Positions 22,752 through 33,400 of a stretch of 64,000 nucleotides of DNA are shown piece after piece. Numbering within the stretch: the stretch's first letter is position 1; each line of letters starts with the position of its first letter. The DNA is from Palaemon carinicauda (taxonomy: Eukaryota > Arthropoda > Malacostraca > Decapoda > Palaemonidae), in assembly GCF_036898095.1 (NCBI RefSeq), contig NC_090759.1, positions 17,426,658 through 17,490,657 of the forward strand, read 5' to 3'. Both the position numbers and the translations under genes were made by a program. The notes under the pieces were generated by a model that saw only the letters and a list, made by a program, of their open reading frames with translations, did not search any database and had not been told where the DNA came from.

Positions 22752-22919
22752 GTTCTGGAGAGGGAGGTCTCAACCTTCCGGACTCACCAGTGGTAGCTTA
22801 TACACCCCCCCCTGGAACCCCCCCAAGCGGCGGCGCGAGCCCTAAACCACGCCCCCTTGGGCGGAGTTACCAGAGACGAGCGGGTTGACTCGGCAATGGA
22901 AGTCACATTTCTGAAGTTG
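22752..22919 (+). repeat. Left inverted repeat of DIRS E
   Basis: Reverse complement of the right repeat at 28390-28579, which carries about 24 extra terminal bases. Shared blocks include GAACCCCCCCAAGCGGCGGC and CGAGCGGGTTGACTCGGCAA, with only rare mismatches. Confidence 0.92.
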
Positions 22920-23031
22920 ACTTCGGCACAGAACGTTCTCCTCTTTTTCCCTCCCGCTGCTCCCAACATTTGCTGATTTTCATTATCCTGCACTCAGCAA
23001 CCAGAGTAATATCTCAGCCCACGGCTTAATT

Positions 23032-24765
23032 ATGTCTAGGCAAATTCTTACCTCCGCGGAGGTGCATCGGCTTAGCGAAGACTCCAGCGGAGAGGAGAAC
23101 GTAATCAGTAACGAAAAACGAACACAATCGACTGCAGATAGTGTTATGCCTTCTAATTCTGATATCGTAAATATGTTACTACAACAGAATCAAACTCTTA
23201 TGCAAATCATCCAGAAAAGGTAAGGTTTTAAATTCTGTTTACAACGAAAACGTCATATGGAAAGCAGCTGATTTAGACTAATGACGTCACAAATGCAAAT
23301 GGCGGCCCCCATACGTAAGCTTGTTATGATTTGAATGCTTAGAGCAGGCACTTCCGAACATAGCGTAAGTAGCTTAAGCAAAGCATGTGCATGATTACTA
23401 CACGATTAATCGGTATAAACAAACTAAATACTCCAATTTTTATATATTACAAAATTATAATTAAGCACACAAAACAAATTGCTTGCCTGACACATTAAAA
23501 GCACGCGCTTAATAGGCAGTAGGCTAGACCACAGGTAAGTTCGAGCTTACATTTCTCGCTTTAAACCTATCGACACTAGCCTAGGCCCTGGGGGGCTATC
23601 TGATAAGGGTTACATATGAGGCAGGTCTAGTTTATTAATAATAACAGATTTAAACTTATCATTCACTTAAATATGGCACTGAATTAACCTAAGAGGGCTA
23701 TTTGAGTCGTGAACCCCATTGCCTGACTTCAGCCTTCTAGGTCCGCTGCTGTCCATATTTACTATACCCGTTGAACAAAATTTCAATTATTCTATGGTAA
23801 ATAAATCACTGATATTAAACATTCATCTCGGCAGAAGTGGTTCACCTGCTAAGAAGAATGAGGCTCCCCCTCCTACTAAGCGCTCAAGACGATCACCTGA
23901 ATTACCTGAAAGTGCAAATTTAGACCTCTTTTCCTTTTATAATAATGGAGACGAAAGTGATTACGAAGATTTCAACCTTCTTACATTCAATAAACCCATT
24001 CCTTCATATATTTCCACCAATTTCAAAGCTGAACCATCTTTTCATAGAGAAGGGAAAATTCAATTGAATAATTCACTAGTAGCATTAACTTTCAGTGAAG
24101 GCCATAGTGATAACCGGGATAAATTCTTTGTTAGTAGTCAAAATAAGGAGTTCTCAGACTTTTTTAAATTAATTAATACTCCAAAGTTGAATTTCTGGCC
24201 TGAAGGTAAGGTATTTGATGACAGTTATAAGAGAAAATTTTTTTATGACATTGAAAATATTAAAATGAGTATTTCTGCCTTTCAAGGGCATGCAGCACTG
24301 GCACACATTGTATACCCCTCCAAAGTAAATGACATTGATTTTTTGTCCAAAATTATTATTGGTCCCCTAAGGAGGAGCATAGACCTCATACAAAATTTGA
24401 TAAGAAATTTCAGAAGCAGAGCACTTCCTAGATACCTCAAGGAAGAAGTAAGAGATCTTATAATCAAAGCAGACATTAAAGAAGTTTGGAATTTAACTGA
24501 AGACCAAAAATCAGCCATTGCTGCCTGCTTTCACAAAGGTCCCCTCCTCAGAGGAGGGGCAGCAAACTTCAGGGGTAGGAAATTCAACTTCGGGGGCAGA
24601 TTTCAGGGAAGAAGGTTCAGTTTCCTCAAAGGTAACCCTAACTTTAGATTCAAGTCTCAGCCACTTAGAAGAGGTAATAGGCGAGGTGGGTACAGGGGGG
24701 GGAGGTCACAAAATGGACAAGCTAATAGTTCAGGAGCCAGAGAAAAGAAAGACCCTAGAAATTGA
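23032..24765 (+). CDS. DIRS E gag-like protein (candidate spliced gene)
   Basis: Two open segments. 23032-23223 encodes 63 residues (MSRQILTSAEVHRLSEDSSG...) ending in a Gln/Leu-rich stretch (NMLLQQNQTLMQII) that could form a short coiled coil. The main ORF is 23719-24765 (348 residues if started at its first ATG). Donor AAAAG|GTAAGG at 23219/23220 and acceptor CTTCAG at 23727-23732 would join the two in frame. Without splicing, the main ORF would need its own ATG. The main part has a basic motif (PPPTKRSRRSPE), a central region without known domain (about 100-270), and a C-terminal RGG-type tail (RGGAANFRGRKFNFGGRFQG), which suggests nucleic-acid binding. Position before RT supports a gag role. 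It overlaps the RT frame by 248 bp. Confidence 0.75.
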
Positions 24766-26971
24766 GCCATGCTCCGCACCAGTTCAAAGAGAAATTTTTT
24801 CAGCACCAATATTCTATGCACCAGTTGATAACGATGTTTACTCTTCACCAGTTAATAATGAGCTTTGCTCAGCACCAGTTAATGAGCTTTGCTCAGCACC
24901 AGTTAATTACGAGCTTTGCTCAGCACCAGTGGTTAATGAGCTTTGCTCAGCACCAGATAATAACGAGCTTTGCTCCGCACCAGACCATCATGACATTGCG
25001 CCAAATGCTATAAATCAAGATAGAAGTAAAGAGACCTCGCCTTTGGCCTCAAAACCAATGAATAACTCCTCCCAGAGCCCCCCAGAGAATAGGATAGGTA
25101 AGTCATTATTGATGAATATTGATAGTTGGAGAAAGCTTCCTAATGCCTCTTTTGCTTGTAAAATTATCAATGAAGGGGTGAGAATTCCGTTTAATAATAA
25201 ACTTAAAGCCCAGAGGTCATTAAAAAGAACTGGTAAAGATAGATTTTATTCAATTAACAAGCGTAAAATATTGGAAAGTGAATGTGACAGACTGCTAAAA
25301 CTAGGTGTCATAGAGCAGATCCCCAGAACTTCCTTTTACTACTCCAACCACATATTTTATAAATTCAAACCAGATGGAACAGTACGACTAATCTTTGACA
25401 TGAAAGTGCTCAACACCATGATTAAAAAACCTTCTTTTACCATGCTCAAGGCCAATACTATATTTCCCTATCTACATCTAAACTCTTGGGCCTGCAAACT
25501 AGATTTAAAAGATGCTTATTGGCACATTCCATTACATGCAAGTAGCCAGAAATTTCTAACCTTCAAACTAGGTAAAAGGAAGTTCAAATGGACTGTGATA
25601 CCCTTTGGACTAAAGACAGCACCTTATATTTTTTCAAAAATAATGTACACAGTGATCAAGTATATTAGAACCTCATATAACATCTTAATATTCAACTATC
25701 TTGATGACATTCTCATATTAGCAAAAGATTATGTAAAATGTAAAAATCACATTCAGCTAGTCATTAAGATCTTGTCAGACTTAGGATGGAATATCTCACT
25801 TAAAAAATCTACAATTGAACCGACTCAAAGAATTGAATTTTTAGGAGTGCATTACAATATGATTAAGAAAACTATGAATCCCAGTGGGAAAAACATAGAG
25901 AAGTGTGTCGAATTGGCCAAAGCTTTCTCCAACTCTGTTAAATCCGACCTGCATTCCTATCAAATGTTAATCGGAGCTTTAAATTTTAGTGCATCCTATA
26001 CAAGCTTGGGAAGATTCCATCTTAAATATCTCCACAGGTACCACAGTTATTTTAATTCAGGGTACAAAATCATTCCCCACACCTTCAAAAAATACCTAAA
26101 GCCATGGGAACAGAGACAAATGTACAGAGAGATTAACATTCCAAAACCACAGATAGATGCAGAACTTTTCACTGACGCTTCCAACCAGGGTTGGGGAGGT
26201 GCATTAGTAATAGCGGGTAATATGCTCTCAATAAATGGAACTTGGACAAATGAAGAATCCTCCCTTCACATCAATGTAAGAGAGTTATTAGCTTGCTTCT
26301 ATTCTTTGGAACACTTCATCACAAGGTTATACAACAAGGTAGTCTTAATACATGTTGATTCAAAGGTTACTAATTGTTGGATAAAGAAACAGGGTAGTAT
26401 CAGAAACAAGTTAGCCCATGAACTAGTCAGGAAAATACTTAGTACCATGAAGGATCACAACATACAGATAAATTCCAGATGGATCAGGGGAGTAAGTAAC
26501 ACCATCGCAGACTCACTTTCCAGGGACCTGGGTTCCATTCACACAGAAACTTCCCTCAGTGACAGTCTATTCTCCTTAATCTGCTCTGACTTCAATTTCA
26601 CCCCAGAAATAGATCTGTTCTCAAATGGTTTCAATACTAAGTGCAAAAAGTTCTGTTCATCTCTTCCAAATCAAAAAGCCATCAGCAATAATGCACTTAC
26701 GATTAGCTGGAAGGGATCAACACCCCTCTATGCCTTTCCACCAGGATTCTCACTACACAAAGTAGCTTTTAAAATTAATAAAGAATGCAATAATAATATG
26801 CTTTTCTGCACCATATCGCAGGGGACGGAACCATGGATTCCATTAGTGAAGTCAGTCGCGAAGCAGCACAAACGATATATTGTGAAGATCGAAGACTACC
26901 AGATAGTTCTCAAGGATTGTATCTCACCCTCAGCAAAGCTCCAATCAACTTTGATCGCCTTCAAAATTTAA
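24518..26971 (+). CDS. DIRS E reverse transcriptase-RNase H
   Basis: Open frame of 817 residues. The first 190 residues are low-complexity, with five or six ELCSAPVN-type repeats, and no recognised fold. The RT domain follows: GVIEQIPRTSFYYSNHIFYK, DGTVRLIFDMKVLN, CKLDLKDAYWHIPLH, IPFGLKTAPYIFSKIM, catalytic YLDD at residues 394-397 and KKSTIEPTQRIEFLG. The RNase H domain has D553 (LFTDASNQGWGGAL), ELLACFYSL, HVDSKVTNCWIKKQG and SNTIADSLSRD. All expected acidic residues are present and no stop occurs. The start ATG is a guess, because the frame overlaps gag; translation may begin later or by frameshift. The 3' end overlaps the recombinase frame by 139 bp. Confidence 0.92.
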   Translation: MLPAFTKVPSSEEGQQTSGVGNSTSGADFREEGSVSSKVTLTLDSSLSHLEEVIGEVGTGGGGHKMDKLIVQEPEKRKTLEIEPCSAPVQREIFSAPIFYAPVDNDVYSSPVNNELCSAPVNELCSAPVNYELCSAPVVNELCSAPDNNELCSAPDHHDIAPNAINQDRSKETSPLASKPMNNSSQSPPENRIGKSLLMNIDSWRKLPNASFACKIINEGVRIPFNNKLKAQRSLKRTGKDRFYSINKRKILESECDRLLKLGVIEQIPRTSFYYSNHIFYKFKPDGTVRLIFDMKVLNTMIKKPSFTMLKANTIFPYLHLNSWACKLDLKDAYWHIPLHASSQKFLTFKLGKRKFKWTVIPFGLKTAPYIFSKIMYTVIKYIRTSYNILIFNYLDDILILAKDYVKCKNHIQLVIKILSDLGWNISLKKSTIEPTQRIEFLGVHYNMIKKTMNPSGKNIEKCVELAKAFSNSVKSDLHSYQMLIGALNFSASYTSLGRFHLKYLHRYHSYFNSGYKIIPHTFKKYLKPWEQRQMYREINIPKPQIDAELFTDASNQGWGGALVIAGNMLSINGTWTNEESSLHINVRELLACFYSLEHFITRLYNKVVLIHVDSKVTNCWIKKQGSIRNKLAHELVRKILSTMKDHNIQINSRWIRGVSNTIADSLSRDLGSIHTETSLSDSLFSLICSDFNFTPEIDLFSNGFNTKCKKFCSSLPNQKAISNNALTISWKGSTPLYAFPPGFSLHKVAFKINKECNNNMLFCTISQGTEPWIPLVKSVAKQHKRYIVKIEDYQIVLKDCISPSAKLQSTLIAFKI
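24834..24985 (+). repeat. In-frame ELCSAPV tandem repeat in DIRS E
   Basis: Units of 24-30 bp containing GAGCTTTGCTCAGCACCAGT, five to six copies, all in frame within the RT ORF. Units vary in length by whole codons, which indicates that the frame has been kept by selection or is recent. Confidence 0.85.
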
Positions 26972-27954
26972 AGGATCAGCTCCCTAACGTCTTTCCTCCT
27001 GAGGTTTGCTCCAAAATTGCTGTCAGCTTGAGGGACAGCTCCTTGCACAAGTATGAAAACCTATACAACATTTTTAAAAGTTTCATTCACAAGGAGTATG
27101 GAAGAGACAACAAATTTCCCCTGTTAGCAATTATTTTATTTTTCAATCACCTTATAGACAAGGGTCTGTCTTACAACACCCTGAAGAGCTACAGAGCAGC
27201 TTTAGGTCCTATCTTGTCAGGCTATTTCCCAGGTTACTGTCTTGCAGAGGACAAATATGTCAAAGCAATGATATCGGGAGTTAATAGAAGGAAACCTAGA
27301 AATTCTCACCAGTTCCCTGGCTGGGATCTAGACAAAGTAATTTCATTTCTCAACACCACGAAAGATAACTCTACCTTACTACTGACACAGAAAACCTTGT
27401 TCCTAGTAGCCTTAGCTTGCCCTTTAAGAGCTAATCAATTTAACAATCTCAGCATTTCCAGGAGCACCTTCACCCCAGAACACATTGTCTTACGGAACCA
27501 CCCTTCCTTCATGGCCAAAAACCAAAAGAACAACTACACGCCAATAGAGATCAGCTTTAGGAAGCTTCCTAACAGACCAAAAATATGTCCAGTCAGACAA
27601 TTGAACTTCTATTTGGAATACACCAACAAAGTCTGTATGGAAAGAAACATAGACAGGAAAGACCACATATGGCTAGATGAACACTTCAAGATAATGTCTC
27701 TACAAAAAATGAGACAACTTTTTAGGGAGTGCATTTTCAGAGCCGACCCAAATGCAACTAAACAGTCAACGAATTTTCACTCTATAAGGGGGCAAGCTTC
27801 ATCAAGACTGCTATACAATGGAGTATCGATACAAGAAATCATGTCCAGAATGAATTGGAGAAGCGACTCTGTCTTCAGCTCTTACTATGCTCTCCTCGGC
27901 TTACAGGGAGCTTTCGATGCTGTGGTCGCTGGACTTCATCTTCAAGCCCCCTGA
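26833..27954 (+). CDS. DIRS E tyrosine recombinase, intact
   Basis: Open frame of 373 residues encoding the enzyme that would integrate circular DIRS cDNA. The N-terminal core-binding domain includes ENLYNIFKSFIHKEYG and SYNTLKSYRAALGPIL. Catalytic residues are present: R199 (CPLRANQFNNL), H316 and R319 (FHSIRGQASSR) and the nucleophile Tyr351 or Tyr352 (VFSSYYALLG). W342 (MNWRSDS) lies a few residues before the Tyr, where the family usually has His/Trp. Length and order fit DIRS recombinases. The start overlaps the RT frame. No stop or frameshift is seen, so this copy could encode active enzyme. Confidence 0.93.
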   Translation: MDSISEVSREAAQTIYCEDRRLPDSSQGLYLTLSKAPINFDRLQNLKDQLPNVFPPEVCSKIAVSLRDSSLHKYENLYNIFKSFIHKEYGRDNKFPLLAIILFFNHLIDKGLSYNTLKSYRAALGPILSGYFPGYCLAEDKYVKAMISGVNRRKPRNSHQFPGWDLDKVISFLNTTKDNSTLLLTQKTLFLVALACPLRANQFNNLSISRSTFTPEHIVLRNHPSFMAKNQKNNYTPIEISFRKLPNRPKICPVRQLNFYLEYTNKVCMERNIDRKDHIWLDEHFKIMSLQKMRQLFRECIFRADPNATKQSTNFHSIRGQASSRLLYNGVSIQEIMSRMNWRSDSVFSSYYALLGLQGAFDAVVAGLHLQAP

Positions 27955-27965
27955 AGCATCTGCCT

Positions 27966-28069
27966 AGCTACCACTGGTGAGTCCGGAAGGTTGAGACCTC
28001 CCTCTCCAGAACTGTAAGTTTACTTGTGAACGAAGGTTCTGGAGTGGGAGGTGAGACCTTCCGGACTCA
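27966..28069 (+). repeat. Internal complementary region of DIRS E
   Basis: 27966-28012 is complementary to the left terminus (47 of 47) and 28013-28069 to the right terminus (57 of 57). The junction at 28012/28013 represents the circle junction used during DIRS replication. Confidence 0.95.
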
Positions 28070-28389
28070 AAGTCTGGGTCACCCTCCAACCCTTCCCCCG
28101 TGAGCCGAGGAGACCATGTACAGTACTTAGGAGGGAATATTCTAACAACTTCATAATTCAACAGAGTAGGCTATATACAAGAACACACACATACAATCAC
28201 TATTATTCCACAGAAAACAAACTAACTGGAATCTTTCAATATTCATATCAACCAAGAGAGCACAAGAAGATTGAATTTACTAGTAAAAAGACCTTTATGT
28301 CCAACAATTTGCACCTTCACAGTAATTCCTTCATAACTTGCACTACCAAGGTAAGCTCAACCACTTCTGTGTTATTTTTTGTTCTATTA

Positions 28390-28579
28390 CAACTTCAAAA
28401 ATGTGACTTCCATTGCCGAGTCAACCCGCTCGTCTCTGGTAACTCCGCCCAAGGGGGCGTGGTTTAGGGCTCGCGCCGCCGCTTGGGGGGGTTCCAGGGG
28501 GGGGTGTATAAGCTACCACTGGTGAGTCCGGAAGGTCTCACCTCCCACTCCAGAACCTTCGTTCACAAGTAAACTTACA
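28390..28579 (+). repeat. Right inverted repeat of DIRS E
   Basis: Mirrors 22752-22919, with a terminal extension (AACCTTCGTTCACAAGTAAA then CTTACA) that the left repeat lacks but the ICR copies. Confidence 0.92.
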
Positions 28580-29071
28580 GATCCTCGCTTCGACTCTTTC
28601 AGGATCGCGATTCTCCGTTCTGTAACAAGCGACCCAGACCAGCTGCTACTATGTCCAGTGAGATGTCTGAGGCACTACCTGAAGAGAACGGCTGCAGTCC
28701 ATCCTCAAGTGCGAGCCTTGTTTGTTAGCACAGGCAGGACCAAGAGGAGGGTCACCAGGAACACCATCTCAGCTTGGATTCGAAGGGTTATACACTATGC
28801 CTTGAATCCTGACCCTCCTCCGTCACGTCGCCCTCGGGGCCACGATGTCAGGGGTATTGCTACATCCCAGGCCTTCAAGAGGAACTTCTCTGTGACGCAG
28901 GTACTTCAAGCTGGGGTCTGGAAGCGTCAAACGACCTTCACAGCCCACTACCTGCAAGACGTGACCCACAGGAGCCTCGATACATTTTCTATCGGCCCTG
29001 TGGTGGCTGCTTATTGGACAAGTAGCAGTAGGTTGAGGGCATTGTTACCCGGTCTTAGTCTGCGTGAATGA
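28580..29071 (+). pseudogene. DIRS C tyrosine recombinase, C-terminal part
   Basis: Continues the recombinase gene cut by element E. A leading part (28580-28657) is frame-shifted. 28658-29071 then encodes the remaining catalytic motifs: HDVRGIATS (His codon 28842-28844) and TFTAHYLQDV (Tyr codon 28949-28951), ending in IGPVVAAYWTSS. Compared with D1 and D2, the last residues (AAQQLV) are replaced because of a small deletion that extends the frame to 29071. Confidence 0.87.
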
Positions 29072-29470
29072 AAGAGTATGTCTGACCCTTACTTCTTTCT
29101 TCATTCTCCCCTCTCTTGGGGAAGCAGCATCCTGGTCCTCGCATAACTGACCTCGACCTCTGCAGGTAACCCATGCTTCTTTGTGCTCCTAGTATTAAGC
29201 TTAATACTGTTGCGTCTCCCATACCCTGACGAGGTGGTATGGGGAACGTCCTATCCTAGAATTCCTATCTGAAGGTCTCAAGGTCAACTTCATAGGACGA
29301 GTCACACTCTCCACACACTGCTTATGTAGGCCACTCGTTCCTAGCGATACTAGGAACTCGGGAGGTACAGGGGCTCCCTTTCTCTAGTGCTGCTCACTGA
29401 GGGATCGAGCCCCCGGGCAAGCCGAAGTCAGTAAGGCTGGGGACTTTCCACCCTTCCTAAGGGGCAAGTC
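29072..29470 (+). other. 3' untranslated region of DIRS C
   Basis: Non-coding DNA conserved in D1, D2 and F (GCAGCATCCTGG, CCATACCCTGACGAGGTGGT, TCCTAGAATTCC). No ORF. Confidence 0.65.
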
Positions 29471-29569
29471 ACCCAATGTAAATAGCGTGGTTTGTATTTC
29501 GGTTACGGAACAAATGACAAATTCGAAGATAATTTGTATTTTTCCTAACCATACAAACCTTAGCTATTT
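29471..29569 (+). repeat. Internal complementary region of DIRS C
   Basis: Perfect complement of both termini of C, with the junction at 29514/29515 (GGAACAAA|TGACAAATTC). Confidence 0.95.
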
Positions 29570-30188
29570 ACACATATGTGCCCGCCATCCCTGACCCCCA
29601 AGTCAAGTCCTACCTTAAGTGAAGTGAAGCAAATCACCGGTGTGTGTGTGGGAGGGGGGGTTGTAGCGAGCTACCCTTCCCCTACCCCCCGCTAACTAGC
29701 GCGGGGGTAATTAACCCTCGTTAAAACTATTGGCTCGTCATTTCAGCTGCGCTAAAAGGTAAACCCTTCTTCTAGGAGAAGGACACTCCAAAATCAAACC
29801 ATTGTTCTCTATTCTTTGGTAGTGACATAGCCTCTGTACCATGGTCTTACACTGCCTTGGGTTAGAGTTTTCTTGTTTGAGGGTACACTCAGGCACACTT
29901 TTCTATCTAGTTCCTCTTCCTCTTATTCTCTTAAAGTTTTTATAGTTTAAATAGGAAATATTTATTTGAATATTGTTACTATTCCTAAAATATTTTATTT
30001 TTCCTTATTTCCTTATTTCCTTATTTCCTTTCCTCACTGAGCTATTTTCCCTGTTGGGGACCCTGGGCTTATAGCATCCTGCTTTTCCAACTAGGGTTGT
30101 AGCTTAGCATTTAATAATAATAATAATAATAATAAATAGCTAAGGTTTGTATGGTTAGGAAAAATACAAATTATCTTCGAATTTGTCA
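29570..30188 (+). repeat. Right inverted repeat of DIRS C, split by a non-LTR copy
   Basis: 29570-29766 and 30134-30188 mirror 16059-16290. The middle is occupied by a (TAA)n-tailed insertion. About four bases of the repeat (AATG) appear lost at the insertion point. Confidence 0.82.
29767..30133 (+). mobile_element. 5'-truncated non-LTR copy with (TAA)n tail
   Basis: Matches the last half of the repeat at 43018-43668 (from TCTTCTAGGAGAAGGACACT onward) and ends in CAACTAGGGTTGTAGCTTAG and (TAA)n. Truncation at the 5' end and the simple-repeat tail indicate target-primed reverse transcription. Non-coding. No clear target duplication. Confidence 0.8.
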
Positions 30189-30435
30189 TATTACTTTCGG
30201 CGTAGCTGAATGACGAGCCATTAGATTTTTAACTAGGGTTAACTACCCCCCCCCCCCCCCCCCGCTAGTTAGCGAGGGGGCAGGGGAGGGGTAGCTAGCT
30301 ACCCCTCCCCCTCCCCCTCACATACCGGTGAACTGATTCACTTCGCTTTTGCTCTCACCCTTGCATATTGACAGCCTTAATCTTTTTTGCTTTCTCTTTG
30401 AGTTGTGTGTTTGGAAGTTGGCCTCTCTCTTTATC

Positions 30436-33400
30436 ATGCGGATTTGCCCTGGTTTACCCAACCGCCCTTGTGGGACTTATATGTCGGCGGTCGAGACGGA
30501 CCCTCACACCTTGTGTCCGTTCTGCGGAGGTCAACGGTGTGATAAAGATAAAGTGTGCAGGGAGTGGTCTACCTCCCTGTTGGAGAAGTTCTCCCGGCGA
30601 CAGAAGAAGTCTAAGCGGGATCTTTATCCTTCAAGGGTTTCCTTGAAAAAGGAAAATTCCAAGAACTCTTCTTCCGTTGCCCGAACCTCTTCCGAAGCTC
30701 CCACTCGATCGGTCTCTCGTGAGAGGCCGTCGAGTGGTAGCGTAGGCCGTTCTTTTGTTGACCGACCTCGGGGTTCGGGAGAGGGAGTTGCCTCCCATAA
30801 CAAGGCAGCTCCTCCTCCTCCTCCTCTGGGGGACGATTTATCTGTTTCTGTGAATAATGATGATTTATTGCAGCTTTGGGAAGCCCTGTTTGACTTGATC
30901 CAGTTGGGCGCAGCTGTCAAACAGTCGCCGATGATAGCGGAGGTTGACCCTCTGTCTATCGTCGACATTGTTGTGGCAGAGGCTTCCAACGGGTCGGGTC
31001 AAACCCCTGCCTTGGGTGCTGATGTTGCTGAGGGCTCAGTTCCAACGGTCTCTCCTGCAGGTGATTCTCCCCCTTGGGGGAGTTCACTGACAGTCTCTCC
31101 TCTTCGGAGGACCGACGATGGTGTTCCTGCTCCCAGAGGACGTATCTGTCGCAAGGCTTGCCCTCCTCTTCACCGTAGAGGTCTTCCTTCTCCCCACAAG
31201 GGAGTTAGGAGGTGCCTCTTTGGCTCCTCGCCCTCGCCGTCCCCCGCAGAGGATCCTCCTCGACGTGAGTTGACTGTTGCAGCCGCATTACTGGACCTCT
31301 CTGCAGATCGTTTGCGATCTCCTACGCCTGCCAGACCTGCTGATCTTCCTTCACCATTCCTAGCAGCTGATGCGCAGTGGGTGCCCACGCACCCCGTTAT
31401 CCAACGGGCACCGGTCCCTTCGGGGCAAAAGGGCTTGTCTCACAATGTGAGCAAGTCCCTTAAGGGCCTGGTTTCACCTGTGCGCTCACGATCTCCTGTT
31501 CCTGCTGTTGCTGAGAGTCGTCCTGTGCCGGAAACATCGCGCCAGCGATCTCCTATGGCAGAGTTGACATGTCGGCGCTCTCCTGCTCGCCAGTGCTCTC
31601 CTGTACGCCAGCGATCTCCTCCTTGCCAGCGCACATCTGCGCGCCCTGATCCTGATACGCGCCACGCACGCCCACGATCTCCAGCTCGCCAGCGAACCGC
31701 GCAGCGCGCAACTGTGCACCATCGCTCGCCTGTGCGCCCACGTTCTCCGGATCTGGGCGTAGGAAAGAAGTCTCATCCTTCGCCTTCTCGCCAACGATCA
31801 CCTGCGCGCCCTCGGAACTCGCCCTCTCGTCAACCCTCGCCTGCGCGCCATCGCGCGCAATCACTTTCGCGCGCACAGGTTTCAGCTCCTACCGTGCGCA
31901 CTTCCAGAGGTGGACGGGACACTACGCGCCCACGCGCCCACGAGCAGTCTCCTTCACGCGATTCTACGCCTGCTGGTTCTGCGCCACATCTGTCTTCTCC
32001 AGATCGCGCACCTGCGCGCCAGCGATATCCTGCGCGCCCGAGCACTCCATCGCTTGTGCGCCATCACTCTCCAGCACACCCACGCGCCCACGAGCCTGCT
32101 CGCCGAAGATTACCTGCACGCCCACGCGCAACCTCGCCTGTGCGCAGTCGCTCACCTGCTCGCCCTGCGCGCCATCGCTCTCCTGTGCGCCATCGCTCGC
32201 CTGCGCGCCGTCATTCTCCTGGTCGCCAAGACGCGCCCACGCTCACCCTCGCCCGTGCTTTCATCTCCGCGCGCGTTCGAACCTGGGATTGTTCCATCAC
32301 GCGAGCTCAAGCGCGATTCCCTCCAGGTTTCGCAACGCGAGCTTCCTAGCGAGTCTTCAGGAGCGAGAGCAGTCAGGTCATCTTCACCCCCCCAAGCGCA
32401 GAACAGCGCGCTCGCAGGAGGAGGGGAGGTCTTCAGAGAGGTCTAGGCACCAATCTTCTTCCTTTTCTTTTCAGGCAGACCCTGTGGTATCTACTCCGAA
32501 GGATCGCCCGATCCCCTTCCCTCCAGCGGGAGTCTCTGACACTGCGTCTGTCAGTAAGCAGCCATGGTTTGGGTCCCTTATCAGAGCTGTCGTCCAGGCT
32601 GTTGAGCCTGCCTTCGCTGATTTGGGTCTCAAACCAACGGCAGCTCCGACCCCACTGAAGAGGAAGAGAGGAGTAGAGATCGTGGCGACTCCCCCCAGTG
32701 TCAAACTGGCTCCTAAGAAGTCCGTAAGGAAGGCTCCTTCCCCCCCCCACAGACGTTCTCTCCTTCTCCTGTGGATGAAGCTTTTCCGTCCTCAGGGGAA
32801 TCTACCGAGGTGAGACCTTCTCCCACTGCACCAATGGGAGAAACCCCACCGTGAGTAGGAGAATTGTCCCGTGCTGGGGCGGAGAAGATTCCTCAGACTT
32901 CGTTGCTGAAGTCCTGCATCCCTCCTAGAAGGGAACCGAAGGACTTGAAGACTATCCCAAAGTCTTCTTCCAGGATTCGACCAGAGCCAGCGAGACCCCA
33001 GGAGAACGTCCACGTGTCCCCCCAAGTAGAGCATCTTGGGACAGGAGACTTTGCTGCCAGTTCCCCAGGAGGAGAGCAGCAAGAGTCAGAGCATGCCTTC
33101 TGGCAAGTCTTGACTCTGATGAGGCATCTCAACGGGTTCAAGGACCCTGAGATCGCCCCTCGTTAGGGCAAGGACACGGTTCTGGACCGAGTCTTTGGCA
33201 CTCAGAAACCCACTAAGGCCAGTGCAGCTTTGCCTTGGTCCCAAGGGGTGAAGAGTGCCAGGGTTAAGGTTGAGGGCCAGCTCTCTGAGCTCGCCTCCTC
33301 CAGCCGTTCCACTGCTGGCAACAAGCTTCTCCCACCTCCTCGTGTTCAACAGAGGAGGTATTTTGAGATCATGGAGGAGTCTTGTTTAGCTCTTCCGCTC

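Larger units (their letters stand above)
22752..28579 (+). mobile_element. DIRS element E, structurally complete, inserted in C
   Basis: A 5828-bp DIRS element of a different family from A-D. Left terminus GTTCTGGAGAGGG (22752), right terminus AAGTAAACTTACA (28579). The ICR proves both ends: 27966-28012 is the perfect reverse complement of the first 47 bp, and 28013-28069 that of the last 57 bp. Inverted repeats are unequal (22752-22919 and 28390-28579), with the right one longer, as in classical DIRS. No target duplication: GAGTGCCG and GATCCTC of the host recombinase gene join as in D2. It carries three overlapping open ORFs, gag, RT-RNase H and recombinase. The 320 bp between the ICR and right repeat show no gene. 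Confidence 0.95.
16059..30188 (+). mobile_element. DIRS element C, nested in D1 and hosting E
   Basis: DIRS element with left terminus TTTGTTCCGTAACC at 16059 and right terminus CGAATTTGTCA at 30188. The ICR at 29471-29569 fixes both ends: 29471-29514 is the perfect reverse complement of 16059-16102 (44 of 44), and 29515-29569 that of 30134-30188 (55 of 55). No target duplication: the flanks AATAGGG and TATTACTTT join seamlessly into a D1 left repeat. It contains gag, RT-RNase H and a recombinase, the nested element E (22752-28579) in the recombinase gene, and a non-LTR copy (29767-30133) in the right repeat. Without the inserts C is about 7.9 kb, longer than A because of a large RS-like gag region. 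Confidence 0.93.
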
